Translations under genes and position numbers: made by a program | Shown: positions 18,810 through 27,576 of the stretch, in pieces | Numbering within the stretch: the first letter of the stretch is position 1 | How the letters are laid out: each line of letters opens with the position of its first letter | The notes under the pieces: model-generated | The model's input: only the letters and a program-made list of their open reading frames with translations | Told to the model about the DNA's origin: nothing | The model's database searches: none | Source of the DNA: Natronoarchaeum rubrum | GTDB lineage: Archaea; Halobacteriota; Halobacteria; Halobacteriales; Natronoarchaeaceae | DNA length: 64,000 nucleotides | Assembly (NCBI RefSeq): GCF_024494695.1 | Contig: NZ_JANHDP010000001.1 | Span: 558,001 to 622,000 of the forward strand | Direction: 5' to 3'

Positions 18810-20264
18810 ATGAGTGCAGGGGTCACGATCTCCTCGACGTCGGACTACGCCATCTTGGGTTGCGGCAGCGTCGGCCACGTCGTCGCCGAGGAGTTGGTCG
18901 AGCAGGGTAAGGACGTGCTCATCATCGACCGCGACGAGGGGCGCGTCGAGGCGCTGCGCGACCAGGACCTGAACGCCCGGACCGCCGACATCCGCGACGA
19001 GTCGATCGTCGACGAGATCGCCGACCGGGAGGTCGTGTTGATCATGTCCTCGGACGTCGAGGCGAACAAGGCGGCGGTCGAGCAGATCCGCGAGGACGGC
19101 GACGATCAGTTCATCGTCGTCCGCGCGAGCGACCCCGTCTCGGGCGACGAACTCAGCGAACTCGGCGCCGACGTCGTGATCAACCCCTCGTCGGTGATCG
19201 CCGACTTCGCGCTGCGATCGCTGGAGTCGGGCGAACTCGAACACAAGGCCCGCCAGCTCTCCGACGTGATCGAGGAGACGCGCGACCGGATGGCGATCCT
19301 CACCCACGACAACCCCGACCCCGACTCGATCGCGAGCGCGACCGCCCTGCAAGCTGTCGCCGCCCACCTCGATATCGAGGCCGACATCTTCTACATGGGC
19401 GACATCGGCCACCAGGAGAACCGCGCGTTCGCGAACCTGCTGGGGATCGAACTCAACGACTGGGACGAGGTCGAAGAGGTCGACCAGTACGACACGATCG
19501 CGCTGGTCGACCACGCCAAGTCCGCGGAGTTCCAGGTCGATCTGGACATCGACGTGCTGATCGACCACTACGAGCCCGACGTCGACTACGACGCCGCGTT
19601 CGTCGACGTGCGCCCGAACATGTCCTCGACGTCGACGATCATGACGAAGTACATTCAGGAGTTCGACATGAACGTCGGCGAGGAGGTCGCCACCGCCCTC
19701 CTGTACGGGATCCGGGCCGAGACGCTCGATTTCAAGCGCGACACCAATCCGGCGGATCTGACCGCCGCGGCGTACCTCTACCCGTTCGCAAACCACGACA
19801 CCCTCGAACAGGTCGAGTCGCCGTCGATGTCGCCCGAGACGCTGGACGTGCTCGCCGAGGCGATCACGAGCCGCGAAGTTCAGGGAAGCCACCTCGTCTC
19901 GAACGCCGGGTTCATCCGCGACCGGGATGCGCTGACCCAGGCCGCACAGCACCTCCTGAACCTGGTGGGGATCACCACGACGGGCGTGTTCGGCATCGCC
20001 GACGACACGATCTACCTCGCAGCGCGCTCGAAGGACATCCGGATGAACATCGGCAAGGTGCTACAGGACGCCTACGGCGAGATCGGCGAAGCCGCGGGCC
20101 ACTCGACGCAGGCCAGCGCGGAGATTCCGCTGGGCATCTTCACCGGCATCGAGACCAACGAGGAGAACCGCGACACTCTCCTTGCGCTGACCGAGGAAGC
20201 TGTCAAGAGCAAACTGTTCGACGCGATGGGTGTCGAGAGCGGCGACGGCTCGAACGGCGGATAA
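18810..20264 (+). CDS. TrkA-N/DHH-DHHA1 fusion phosphoesterase
   Basis: 484 residues. Residues 10-130 are a Rossmann RCK/TrkA-N domain (AILGCGSVGHVVAEEL, then VLIIDRD), which usually senses NAD(H) or a nucleotide. Residues 160-470 are a DHH phosphoesterase: THDNPDPDSIAS (motif I), YMGDIGHQEN, ALVDHAKS, IDHYEPD and a C-terminal DHHA1 domain. DHH enzymes of this type cleave cyclic dinucleotides or nano-RNA. Coupling a nucleotide-sensing domain to a phosphoesterase suggests regulated turnover of a signalling nucleotide; the substrate is not known. TTAAGTA at 18778-18784 fits a leaderless promoter. Confidence 0.88.
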   Translation: MSAGVTISSTSDYAILGCGSVGHVVAEELVEQGKDVLIIDRDEGRVEALRDQDLNARTADIRDESIVDEIADREVVLIMSSDVEANKAAVEQIREDGDDQFIVVRASDPVSGDELSELGADVVINPSSVIADFALRSLESGELEHKARQLSDVIEETRDRMAILTHDNPDPDSIASATALQAVAAHLDIEADIFYMGDIGHQENRAFANLLGIELNDWDEVEEVDQYDTIALVDHAKSAEFQVDLDIDVLIDHYEPDVDYDAAFVDVRPNMSSTSTIMTKYIQEFDMNVGEEVATALLYGIRAETLDFKRDTNPADLTAAAYLYPFANHDTLEQVESPSMSPETLDVLAEAITSREVQGSHLVSNAGFIRDRDALTQAAQHLLNLVGITTTGVFGIADDTIYLAARSKDIRMNIGKVLQDAYGEIGEAAGHSTQASAEIPLGIFTGIETNEENRDTLLALTEEAVKSKLFDAMGVESGDGSNGG

Positions 20265-20443
20265 CGCTCTTTTCTGGACATCGGCCCGGCCGTCGATCGG
20301 ACCGGGGCCGTCCGACTGCTCGCCCTCGCAGGGGATCGCGACGCTCCGTAGCGGCATCGATCCGGCGATTTCCCCAGAAACGTTATATGACTCATCGATA
20401 GAAAGCTACGAACGGTCGATCGATCGCCGCCGGAGAGCGCCCC

Positions 20444-22249
20444 ATGACACTCACGAACATCTACACGCTGACGCTGCTCCCCGTCGCCGGGGTCTGTCTG
20501 CTCGTCGCGGGCTACGCCTGGCGGAGCCGTCCGAACCCCGGAGCGATCCCGTTCGGCGTCTTCAACCTCGGTGCCGCGGTGTGGGCGCTGGCCACGGCGT
20601 TCGCCGCCGCGAGCGAGAGCGCGACGTGGTCGTACGCCTGGGTGTACGCCCAGTACTTCGGCATCGTCCTCGTGCCGACCGGGTGGTTCGCGTTCGCGCT
20701 CGACTACACGGGGCGGGACCGGTGGCTCACCCGGCGGTCGGTCGCGGCGCTGTCGATCGAACCGCTCGCGGCGCTGGCGCTCGTCTGGACGACCCACCGC
20801 AACGGACTGTTCTACGCGGACCACGAGCTGGTCACGGTCGGCGAGGTCACGACGGTGTTTCTGACGCCGGGGGTCGGCTTCTGGCTCCACGTCGCGTACT
20901 CCTACGCGCTGGTGGTCCTCGGAACGGCGATACTGGTCCACCTGATGCTGACGGTGCCCGAGCGCTACCGCCCGCGGACCGTCGCCGTGTTGGCCTCTAT
21001 CGCAGCGCCGGTCGTCGTGAATCTCGCGTTTCTCGGCGGGTCGCTCCCGATCCCCGTCGATCCGACGCCGTACGCCTACGCCTTTTCGGGCGCGGTCGGC
21101 GTGTGGGCGCTCTTCGAGAAGGACCTGTTCGAGGTGCCCCCGGTCGCGCCGACGGTCGCCCACGGCGTCGCGTTCGAGCAGGTCTCAGACGGCGTGGTGA
21201 TCATCGACGCCGGCGGTCGCGTCGTCGACTACAACGAGGCCGCCGGATCGCTGCTGGACGACGGCGTCGACCCACGGGGCGACCCGTTCGCCCAGTTGTT
21301 TCCCGCGCTGGCGGGCGATCTCGAACCGCTCGACGGCCCGCCCGAGACCATCGACGAAGTCGTGTTTCGGGTCGGCGGTCACGAGCGATACTTCGAGATC
21401 ACGTCCCGGCCGATCGAGCGCGGCCGTCGCCACCAGCTGGGCCGGCTGATCACGTTCCACGACGTCACCGACCGGCTGCTCCGGGAGCAGCGCCTCGACG
21501 TGCTCCACCGCGTGCTGCGCCACAACGTCCGCCAGGAGACCAACAAAATCCTCGGCCACGCCGACTTCCTCGAAGATACCGTCGAGGACGACGACTCGCT
21601 CGATCACGCCGACGCTATCGAGTCGGCCGCCCGCGATCTGGTCGACTGGAGCAACCAGGCTCGATCGATCGAGCGGACGCTGGCGCCGGCCGACAGCAGC
21701 GACGCGCCCGTCGACGTCGTCCGGGCGCTCGACGCGGTGCTCGACGACCTGCGCGACACCTACCCCGAGGCCGAGATCGACGCCGACCTGCCCGAGCGCG
21801 CGGTGGTCAGCGCCCACGTCTCGCTGGAGGAAGCGCTGTTCGAGGTCGTCGAGAACGCGCTGGAACACAACGACGCGGCGACGCCGCGCGTCGAGATCAC
21901 CCTCGAACGCGACGGCGAGTGGATCGAGCTGGCGGTCGTCGACAACGGCCCCGGACTCCCGGACCCCGAGCGAGTCGTCCTCGAACGCGGCCGCGAGACG
22001 GCGCTGGAACACGGCAGCGGGCTCGGCCTCTGGCTGGTCAGCTGGACCGTTCGGGCCTCGCGGGGCTCGCTCGACATCGGCGTCGACGACGGGACGACGA
22101 TCACGATCCGGCTCCCGCGGGCGATCGACGCGGACGACGCGGCGTCCGACGGAATCGACGACGCGGAGCCGATAGAGAATCCCGAGCCGGACGCCGACGT
22201 GATCGGCGACGTGGACGATCCGTTCGCCGACGGATCGAGTCCGAGCTAG
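20444..22249 (+). CDS. 7TM-PAS sensor histidine kinase
   Basis: 601 residues. Residues 1-225 are the seven-helix N-terminal module found in haloarchaeal kinases; residues 240-345 form a PAS domain (VSDGVVIIDAGGRVVDYNEAA). The phosphoacceptor is His360 in HRVLRHNVRQETN, followed by N-box LFEVVENALEHND, G1 VDNGPGLPD and G2 HGSGLGLWLV of the catalytic ATPase domain. The last 45 residues are an acidic, probably disordered tail. It should sense a membrane-linked or small-molecule signal. No response-regulator gene is adjacent, so it is an orphan kinase. TATA-like TTATATG at 20383-20389 lies upstream. Confidence 0.92.
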   Translation: MTLTNIYTLTLLPVAGVCLLVAGYAWRSRPNPGAIPFGVFNLGAAVWALATAFAAASESATWSYAWVYAQYFGIVLVPTGWFAFALDYTGRDRWLTRRSVAALSIEPLAALALVWTTHRNGLFYADHELVTVGEVTTVFLTPGVGFWLHVAYSYALVVLGTAILVHLMLTVPERYRPRTVAVLASIAAPVVVNLAFLGGSLPIPVDPTPYAYAFSGAVGVWALFEKDLFEVPPVAPTVAHGVAFEQVSDGVVIIDAGGRVVDYNEAAGSLLDDGVDPRGDPFAQLFPALAGDLEPLDGPPETIDEVVFRVGGHERYFEITSRPIERGRRHQLGRLITFHDVTDRLLREQRLDVLHRVLRHNVRQETNKILGHADFLEDTVEDDDSLDHADAIESAARDLVDWSNQARSIERTLAPADSSDAPVDVVRALDAVLDDLRDTYPEAEIDADLPERAVVSAHVSLEEALFEVVENALEHNDAATPRVEITLERDGEWIELAVVDNGPGLPDPERVVLERGRETALEHGSGLGLWLVSWTVRASRGSLDIGVDDGTTITIRLPRAIDADDAASDGIDDAEPIENPEPDADVIGDVDDPFADGSSPS

Positions 22250-22315
22250 CGCCGGCGCACGGCGACACAGAAAGCACTTGTAGTACTCCGGAAGTCGTTT
22301 GGCAGCGACCGCACA

Positions 22316-22564
22316 GTGCCCCGCTCACGCAGACACACGTTAACTGCCCTCGGCGGCGTGCTCGCTGGTGGCTCCGTACTCGGCCGCGCACTCGACGCCG
22401 CTCCGGCGACTAGCAACTCCTCCGCACCGATCGCCAGTCGACTCGATTCGTACGCCGTCGAGGTCTCGATCTTCACCGTCGACCGCCTGTGGCGCGCGCC
22501 GCCCGGTCGCGACGCCGGGCCGCGCTATCGCGCGCGACTCGCGAACGCCGCGCTGGGCGAATAG
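22316..22564 (+). CDS. possible short exported protein or gene remnant
   Basis: A GTG-initiated frame of 82 residues starting MPRSRRHTLTALGGVLAGGS, which resembles a Tat signal, followed by 55 residues without any known motif. It sits 66 nt before a gene for a protein that looks like the mature part of an exported haloarchaeal domain but has no signal peptide. It could be a real small secreted protein or the 5' remnant of a decayed gene. The downstream gene has its own TATA box, so the two are not simply one frameshifted gene. Confidence 0.35.
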   Translation: MPRSRRHTLTALGGVLAGGSVLGRALDAAPATSNSSAPIASRLDSYAVEVSIFTVDRLWRAPPGRDAGPRYRARLANAALGE

Positions 22565-22630
22565 ACCGAGGGCAGCCGACACGAATTTATTTCGGCCCAC
22601 AAACCACAATCGCAACACAGAGCGTCCGCT

Positions 22631-23146
22631 ATGTCGTTCCCGACTATCGAAGCCGACGACGCGTTCCCCGACTGCGACGTTAGCACGTCCGCGTCCGTCG
22701 CGTCGCAGATGTCGCCCGAGTCTCCCGCGGTGGTCGAACTGTGCGTCCGAAACGAGGCGTCCTCGTCGCGACGGTTTACATTCGGCACGCCGCCGCCGTT
22801 CCACGGCATGAAAAACGAATCCGGACCGGCAGAGCTGTTCATTATCCCGCCCGAGTACGAGGAAAACCACGCGCCGAAAGAGCACTTGCTGATCCCCGAC
22901 TCGCCCGAAGCGGACGGGTGCTGGCGGGCCCACACGCGATTTGTCGGCTACGACACGACGCGCGGCGTGACGATCGACCCCGGCGAAGCGTTTTGCACCG
23001 AGTACGTCCCGCTGATGCAACCGCGCGAGCAACGGTGCTTCCCAGCGGGAACTTACGGGTTCGAATCGCGCGTTCGCTGGAGAGAAGACGGCGAGTGGTT
23101 CGGCCCCTACGACTGGGAACTCGAACTGACCGTCGAGGAATCTTGA
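22631..23146 (+). CDS. hypothetical beta-rich protein (BsuPI-like pattern)
   Basis: 171 residues from ATG 22631. It alternates strands and loops: VVELCVRNEASSSRRFTFG, a Pro-rich PPPFHGMKNESGPAELF, DPGEAFCTEYVPL and CFPAGTYGFESRVRW, ending in WELELTVEES. This layout resembles the immunoglobulin-like intracellular-proteinase-inhibitor (BsuPI) fold found in haloarchaeal lipoproteins, but no signal peptide or lipobox precedes it here. Four cysteines are present. A TATA-like ATTTATTTC at 22583-22591 supports an independent promoter with a short leader. Function is unknown. Confidence 0.6.
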   Translation: MSFPTIEADDAFPDCDVSTSASVASQMSPESPAVVELCVRNEASSSRRFTFGTPPPFHGMKNESGPAELFIIPPEYEENHAPKEHLLIPDSPEADGCWRAHTRFVGYDTTRGVTIDPGEAFCTEYVPLMQPREQRCFPAGTYGFESRVRWREDGEWFGPYDWELELTVEES

Positions 23147-23180
23147 GTTGGGCCTCGACCTACGTTTCGCGGGCTGTGGG

Positions 23181-23330
23181 ACCGCGCGTCAGTCGTCGGC
23201 GCTAATCAGCGCCGAGATCGCGGCTTCGCGATGAGACGCTCAGCCGGTTCGCTCGCGGGTCGTTCCTCCCCGCTCGCGTTTTCGCGGTTCTCGCTCGTTT
23301 GCACTCGCTCCGAACCGCGCGTCAGTCGTC
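23181..23330. repeat. direct repeat of the metE 3' end
   Basis: The 17 bases ACCGCGCGTCAGTCGTC occur at 23181-23197 and again at 23314-23330, where they contain the stop and last codons of the metE catalytic gene. After one mismatch GCGCT also repeats. The 133-bp spacer is rich in CGCTCGC motifs and has no gene. It looks like a partial duplication of the gene end. Confidence 0.55.
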
Positions 23331-24392
23331 CGCGCTGGCCGGCGCCGCCTCGACGTCGATCTCGCCGGCGTCGAGTTCGGCCTCGACCTCGCGTGCGGCC
23401 TTGACCATGTTCTCCATCTTGCCGTAGGCGACGTCGCGGGGCAGCAGCTTGACGCCGCAGTCGGGCGAGACGACGAGTTGCTCCGGCGGCACGACTTCCA
23501 GACCCTTCTTGATGTTCTCCTTGATCTGCTCGACGGACTCGGCCTCGGCGACGTGGACGTCGGTGACGCCCAGCGCGAGGTCGGCCGTGAACTCGGGGTC
23601 CTTGAACACGTCGAGCTGCTCGTAGTCGCCGTTGGCGAGTTCGAGGTCGAACTCGTCGACGGGGAACTCCAGAATCTCGGGGTAGATCCGGAAGTAGTCG
23701 CCGTAGCAAACGTGCAGGCCGATCCGGACCTCCTCAGGGATGTCGTCGACGATGCGTTCGAGGGCGTCGCCGACGATCTGGTGGTCGTCGGGCGTCGTCG
23801 CGAGCGCGGGCTCGTCGATCTGGATGTAGCGACAGCCGGCGTCGACGAGCTTCTCGATCTCCTCGTTGACGAGGTCGGCCAGATCGTTCGCGAGCGGGGC
23901 GTCGTCCTCGTAGGCCTCGTTGAAACACCACGACGCGAGCGTGTAGGGGCCGGTGATCGGCACCTTCACGGGCTTGTCGGCCACGTCGGCGGTGAACTCG
24001 TACTCGTCGACCAGCCAGGACTCGTCGTACTCGACGTCGGTGACGACGCTGGGCTTGTCGAACGTGTTGTGACCCCAGACCTTGACGGGGCCGTTGAACT
24101 CGTAGCCCTCGATCCGGTCGGCGAAGAACTCGACCATCTCGTTGCGGCGCATCTCGCCGTCGACGATCACGTCCAGTCCGGAGCGCTCGTGCTCCTCGGT
24201 GATCAGGCGGGCGGCGTCGTCCTGCGCCTCCTGCCAGTCGTCTTCGTCGACGGGACCGTCGTCCTGTTCGTACAGGTCCTGCATCCGGTTGAGCCACTTC
24301 GGCTTCGGGTAGGAGCCGACGACGGTCGTCATGATGAAGTGGTCGTTCGGGTGATCGGCGGGCTTGAACTGGTCCTTGTTCTCGTTAGTCAT
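23322..24392 (-). CDS. metE: cobalamin-independent methionine synthase, zinc-bearing (catalytic) subunit
   Basis: 356 residues from ATG 24392, equivalent to the C-terminal barrel of bacterial MetE. All four zinc ligands can be placed: His227 and Cys229 in GLHVCYGD, Glu251 exactly 22 residues after Cys229 as in E. coli MetE, and Cys312 in VSPDCGVK. QIDEPAL near residue 191 is the usual homocysteine-binding strand. It should transfer a methyl group from a folate (or other) donor to homocysteine. The start overlaps the stop of the upstream paralogue by four bases, so both are made together, probably as a heterodimer. Confidence 0.92.
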   Translation of the reverse strand: MTNENKDQFKPADHPNDHFIMTTVVGSYPKPKWLNRMQDLYEQDDGPVDEDDWQEAQDDAARLITEEHERSGLDVIVDGEMRRNEMVEFFADRIEGYEFNGPVKVWGHNTFDKPSVVTDVEYDESWLVDEYEFTADVADKPVKVPITGPYTLASWCFNEAYEDDAPLANDLADLVNEEIEKLVDAGCRYIQIDEPALATTPDDHQIVGDALERIVDDIPEEVRIGLHVCYGDYFRIYPEILEFPVDEFDLELANGDYEQLDVFKDPEFTADLALGVTDVHVAEAESVEQIKENIKKGLEVVPPEQLVVSPDCGVKLLPRDVAYGKMENMVKAAREVEAELDAGEIDVEAAPASADD

Positions 24393-25387
24393 GCTTTCAC
24401 CTCCGCGATGTCGGCCGCTTCGCCGAGCGCCTCGAGCTTGGCCTCGGACTTGTTGACCGGCAGGTAGAACAGCTCGGTGTTCGAGGTCAGGTAGGCGCGC
24501 TCGAAGTCGGCGCCGGGCGTCTGGTCGTCGATCCACTCCACGCGTTCGCGGATCGTCTCGGGCGTCTCGACGAGCGTGTTCTGCCCGTCGACCAGCCCGA
24601 GCGCGACGTCGTCGGTCGCGCCGTACTCGTTGATGTTGTAGATGTTCTGCTCCTTGTTGGCGACGAAGTCGAAACCGACGGCGTCGATGTCGGCGTCGAG
24701 CAGGTGGGCGTACACCTTCTCCTCCAGGGCGCCCCAGTACGGCTGGACGACGACGTCGGCGTCGATCGCGGACGCCACGGCGTCGATGGCTTCCGACGCT
24801 CGCTCGTCCTCGCCGTCCTCCGGCGCGTTCTCGACGAGCGAGGGTTCGAGCAGCGTGAGCGTCTCGACGTCAGGGAAGGCGTCGACCTCGCCCGCCAGAA
24901 AGTCGCCGATCGCCGCGAGGAACTCGGCGTCGTCGCCGTAGTGCTCGTCGGTCGCGAGGTCGGCCAGCGAGTACGGGCCGGGCAGGACGGCCTGGAGCGA
25001 CTCGTCGGTCAGCTCGGCGGTCGCCTCAAGTTCGGCGGCGACGTCGCCGTCGAAGTCGAGCTCGCCTTGCACCGCGGGGTCGCGGTAGAAGTTGTTGTTG
25101 TCGTAGTAGCGGACGATCCCGCGCGTCTCGACGCTGTCGTGGACCGCAAGCGGGTGAGCCAGCATGTCGTCCCAGCGCAGCTGCCCCTCGACGATCCGGT
25201 CGAGGCCGGCCGACTCCTGGACGCCGACGACCTCCTCTCGGGCGCGCTCGTACGCGTCGACGATCTCCTCGCCCTCGTCGCCGCTGATCAGGTCGTGCTT
25301 CTGCCGACCCTTGAGGTCGGCGAGTTCCTCCTTCGCCCAGTCCGGCAACGGATAGAGGCCGGGGGACGTCGCTACGAGTTCTGTCAT
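24389..25387 (-). CDS. MetE-like subunit without zinc ligands
   Basis: 332 residues from ATG 25387, a paralogue of the downstream MetE barrel: TSPGLYPLPDW parallels VGSYPKPKW, and AVLPGPYSLADLA parallels PITGPYTLASW. The segment matching GLHVCYGD reads VVQPYWGA, and that matching VSPDCGVKLLP reads LTSNTELFYLP, so His, both Cys and the Glu ligand are all missing. It is therefore unlikely to be catalytic alone. Bacterial MetE has the same arrangement inside one chain: an N-terminal barrel that lost zinc and helps bind folate. Translational coupling (ATGA) suggests a fixed partner. Two upstream GTG codons could add two residues. Confidence 0.88.
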   Translation of the reverse strand: MTELVATSPGLYPLPDWAKEELADLKGRQKHDLISGDEGEEIVDAYERAREEVVGVQESAGLDRIVEGQLRWDDMLAHPLAVHDSVETRGIVRYYDNNNFYRDPAVQGELDFDGDVAAELEATAELTDESLQAVLPGPYSLADLATDEHYGDDAEFLAAIGDFLAGEVDAFPDVETLTLLEPSLVENAPEDGEDERASEAIDAVASAIDADVVVQPYWGALEEKVYAHLLDADIDAVGFDFVANKEQNIYNINEYGATDDVALGLVDGQNTLVETPETIRERVEWIDDQTPGADFERAYLTSNTELFYLPVNKSEAKLEALGEAADIAEVKA

Positions 25388-25542
25388 CACCACTGGCTAC
25401 GAAATGACGGGCTTTAATATTTCCTATTCGGATTAATGCTCTGTAGTAATCTCGCGGCATCGACCGTCCCCGAATCGGCCCGGCACGCCGTGGCTCGGAT
25501 ATCATGGACCCGTTTTATCTTGCGCTGGCGAGAACCCGGCGT

Positions 25543-25764
25543 ATGGAACGAAATCCGGTGGAGAACAACTTCGTCACCCGATTCTTGCTCGGTCTGGCCG
25601 TCGTCTTCGGGATGGTGCTGGGAGGCGGCGCGGTCGGCTGGTCTCTCTCGACGGCGGGCCTTCCCTTCGGAGTCTGGATCGGAACGGCGGTCGGCGCCCT
25701 CGCCGTCTTCATCGCGTTCGCGGTCTGGTACGGCCGCTACGACGCCTCGTTCTCGGCGGCCTGA
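25543..25764 (+). CDS. small two-helix membrane protein
   Basis: 73 residues from ATG 25543. A polar start (MERNPVENNFVTR) precedes two membrane spans (about residues 14-36 and 40-61) joined by STAGLPFG, ending in GRYDASFSAA. TTTTATC at 25513-25519 is placed exactly for a leaderless transcript at this ATG, which decides against the longer frame from 25504. It is divergent from the metE operon. I do not recognise the family. Confidence 0.65.
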   Translation: MERNPVENNFVTRFLLGLAVVFGMVLGGGAVGWSLSTAGLPFGVWIGTAVGALAVFIAFAVWYGRYDASFSAA

Positions 25765-25854
25765 GAGTCGCACCGTGCGGTTCCCGCGGGACGCGACGGC
25801 GCCGCGGCGCCCCCGTGAGGCGCGATGACGGTCGTACGCTGCGACGAACGCTCC

Positions 25855-26427
25855 TCACCGCACCAGCTTCAGCACCGTCAGCGTCTCGAAGGGGTACGAC
25901 TCGTCGCGGAGCGCCGCGGCGCTGAAACCCGCAGTGGCGGCGCGGTCGACGACTTCGTCGACGCCCGTTAAACTGCTGACCAGCAGGAAAATCCGGCCCT
26001 CCGGCGCGAGGACGCGCCCGACGTCGTCGAGAAACGCCTCGATCACCTCGCGCCCCGTCTCGCCGCCCGACAGCGCGATCTCCATCCAGTCGTCGCGCTC
26101 GGCCAGCTCGTCGACCGGCAGGTAGGGCGGATTGAACAGGACGGCGTCGAACGCCGACTCGCGGAACGGCGTCGTCAGATCGGCGCGCACGGCGTCGAGG
26201 CCGCGCTCGCGGGCCTGCCGGCAGGCGTGAGGGTTGAGGTCCGACGCGAGGACGGTCGCGCCCGTCTCCTCGGCGACGCGCTCGGCGACGTAGCCCGATC
26301 CGGTGCCGACTTCCAGCACGCGATCGTCGGCGTCGACGCGCGATTCGGCTTCGGCGGCGAGCAGGCCCGAATCCTCGGCGGGCTGGTACACCTCGGTCTC
26401 GACGCCGCGGCGCTCGGCGAGGTCCAC
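25855..26427 (-). CDS. HemK2/MTQ2-type protein-glutamine methyltransferase
   Basis: 190 residues from GTG 26427. The SAM-binding motif is VLEVGTGSGYVAE near residue 38 and the catalytic motif is NPPYLP near residue 100, characteristic of enzymes that methylate the GGQ glutamine of release factors. Opening residues VYQPAEDSGLLA are also family-typical. It lacks the N-terminal domain of bacterial PrmC, as archaeal/eukaryal Mtq2-type enzymes do. The start directly abuts the stop of the mscS gene, placing it at the end of the rpl21e-rpoF-ksgA block, a translation-linked cluster. Confidence 0.88.
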   Translation of the reverse strand: MDLAERRGVETEVYQPAEDSGLLAAEAESRVDADDRVLEVGTGSGYVAERVAEETGATVLASDLNPHACRQARERGLDAVRADLTTPFRESAFDAVLFNPPYLPVDELAERDDWMEIALSGGETGREVIEAFLDDVGRVLAPEGRIFLLVSSLTGVDEVVDRAATAGFSAAALRDESYPFETLTVLKLVR

Positions 26428-27576
26428 TTACTCGTCACCCCCGGGCGGCGACTCGGCGACCGGCGTCTCGCCGCCGACCTGCGAGTCTCGGCCGCCGTCG
26501 ACGCGGCCGCCGACGGTGCGCTGCGGGAACGGGATCGTGATGCCCGCCTCGTCGAAGGCGTCCTTGACCTCGCTGATGGCCGCGGTGCGGGCGCGCCAGC
26601 GGCGCCGCGCGCTCGGGTTGTCGATCCAGAAGCGGACGCCGAGGACGACCGAGGAGTCGGCGAAGCGTTTGACCACCGTCTCCGGGCTCGGCACGTCGAG
26701 CGACTCCTCGATGTCCCCGACCGCGTCGTCCGCCAACTCGACCGCCCGATCCACGTCGGCGTCGTAGTCGACGCCCACCTCGACTTCCAGGCGCAGCCGG
26801 CCCTTGCGGGATCGGTTGGTGAGCGACTGGCTGCCGATCACGTCGTTGGGAACCATCACGTACTCGCCGTCGAACGTCTGGATCCGGGTGTTCATCATCG
26901 TGATGTCCTTGACGATCCCCTCCTGACCGTCGGGCCCGATCTCGATCCAGTCGCCGATCTCGAACGGCCGCGAGAGCATCAGGACGAAGCCGGCGAGCAG
27001 GGCACCGAGCGTCTGGCGGGCGGCCATACCGACGACGATCCCGAGGAACCCCGCACCGATCAGCAGCCCTTCGAGGTTGACCTGCCAGACGCCGAGCACG
27101 GAGATCCCCGCGAGGATCCAGACCACCAGCTGCGAGAGCCGATAGGTGACCTCGCGCTGATGGTCGGTGACGGCGTCGCTCCGACCGATCAGATCGTCGA
27201 GCAGTCGTCGGATCGCGCTGGTGACGACGTAGCCGCCGACGACGACGATGCCCGTCACCATCAACTGACCGAGTTGCGCTCCGCTCGGCTCGCCGATGGC
27301 GTCGAGGACGTCGTTACTTAGCCCCCACGCGTCGAGGATCACGGTGACGGCGGTGGCGAACACCGTGATGACTCCGAACGGGATGGCGACGTCGGCGACG
27401 GCCGGACGAAGCCGCTCGGCGAGGAGATCCCGTCCGCGGCGTGCGAGGAACGCGGTGAGGACCGCGACCGCCAGAGCGGCGACCGAGACGATCGCTCGTC
27501 CGCGATCGGTCGTGACCGTCTCGCCGACGCCGAGCAAGCCCGCGTCGAGCGCGGGCACGACCCCCCCACCGAACAT
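26428..27576 (-). CDS. MscS-type mechanosensitive channel within the ksgA operon
   Basis: 382 residues with about five membrane helices (near residues 25-43, 63-83, 105-122, 147-165 and 170-198), then the MscS beta domain beginning RPFEIGDWIEIGPDGQEG and VPNDVIGSQSLTN, then an alpha/beta C-terminal domain. It differs from the 10.7-kb homologue by the extra N-terminal helices and by lacking a repetitive tail. The start overlaps the ksgA stop by one base (TGATG) and its stop directly precedes the methyltransferase GTG, so it is translated from the same polycistronic mRNA. Confidence 0.9.
   Translation of the reverse strand: MFGGGVVPALDAGLLGVGETVTTDRGRAIVSVAALAVAVLTAFLARRGRDLLAERLRPAVADVAIPFGVITVFATAVTVILDAWGLSNDVLDAIGEPSGAQLGQLMVTGIVVVGGYVVTSAIRRLLDDLIGRSDAVTDHQREVTYRLSQLVVWILAGISVLGVWQVNLEGLLIGAGFLGIVVGMAARQTLGALLAGFVLMLSRPFEIGDWIEIGPDGQEGIVKDITMMNTRIQTFDGEYVMVPNDVIGSQSLTNRSRKGRLRLEVEVGVDYDADVDRAVELADDAVGDIEESLDVPSPETVVKRFADSSVVLGVRFWIDNPSARRRWRARTAAISEVKDAFDEAGITIPFPQRTVGGRVDGGRDSQVGGETPVAESPPGGDE

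Noticed and set aside
20230..22413. Plus-strand 727-codon frame overlapping the 7TM kinase
   Set aside because: Out-of-frame reading; extremely Arg-rich, while the other frame has all kinase motifs.
22340..23032. Minus-strand 230-codon frame
   Set aside because: Arg/Gly-rich with no domain; the plus-strand gene at 22631 has its own TATA box and a plausible beta-rich product.
22316..23146. One gene split by a frameshift between the Tat-like peptide and the beta-rich protein
   Set aside because: The second gene has its own TATA-like box and ATG, and the first ends in a plausible stop; kept as two entries with low confidence in the first.
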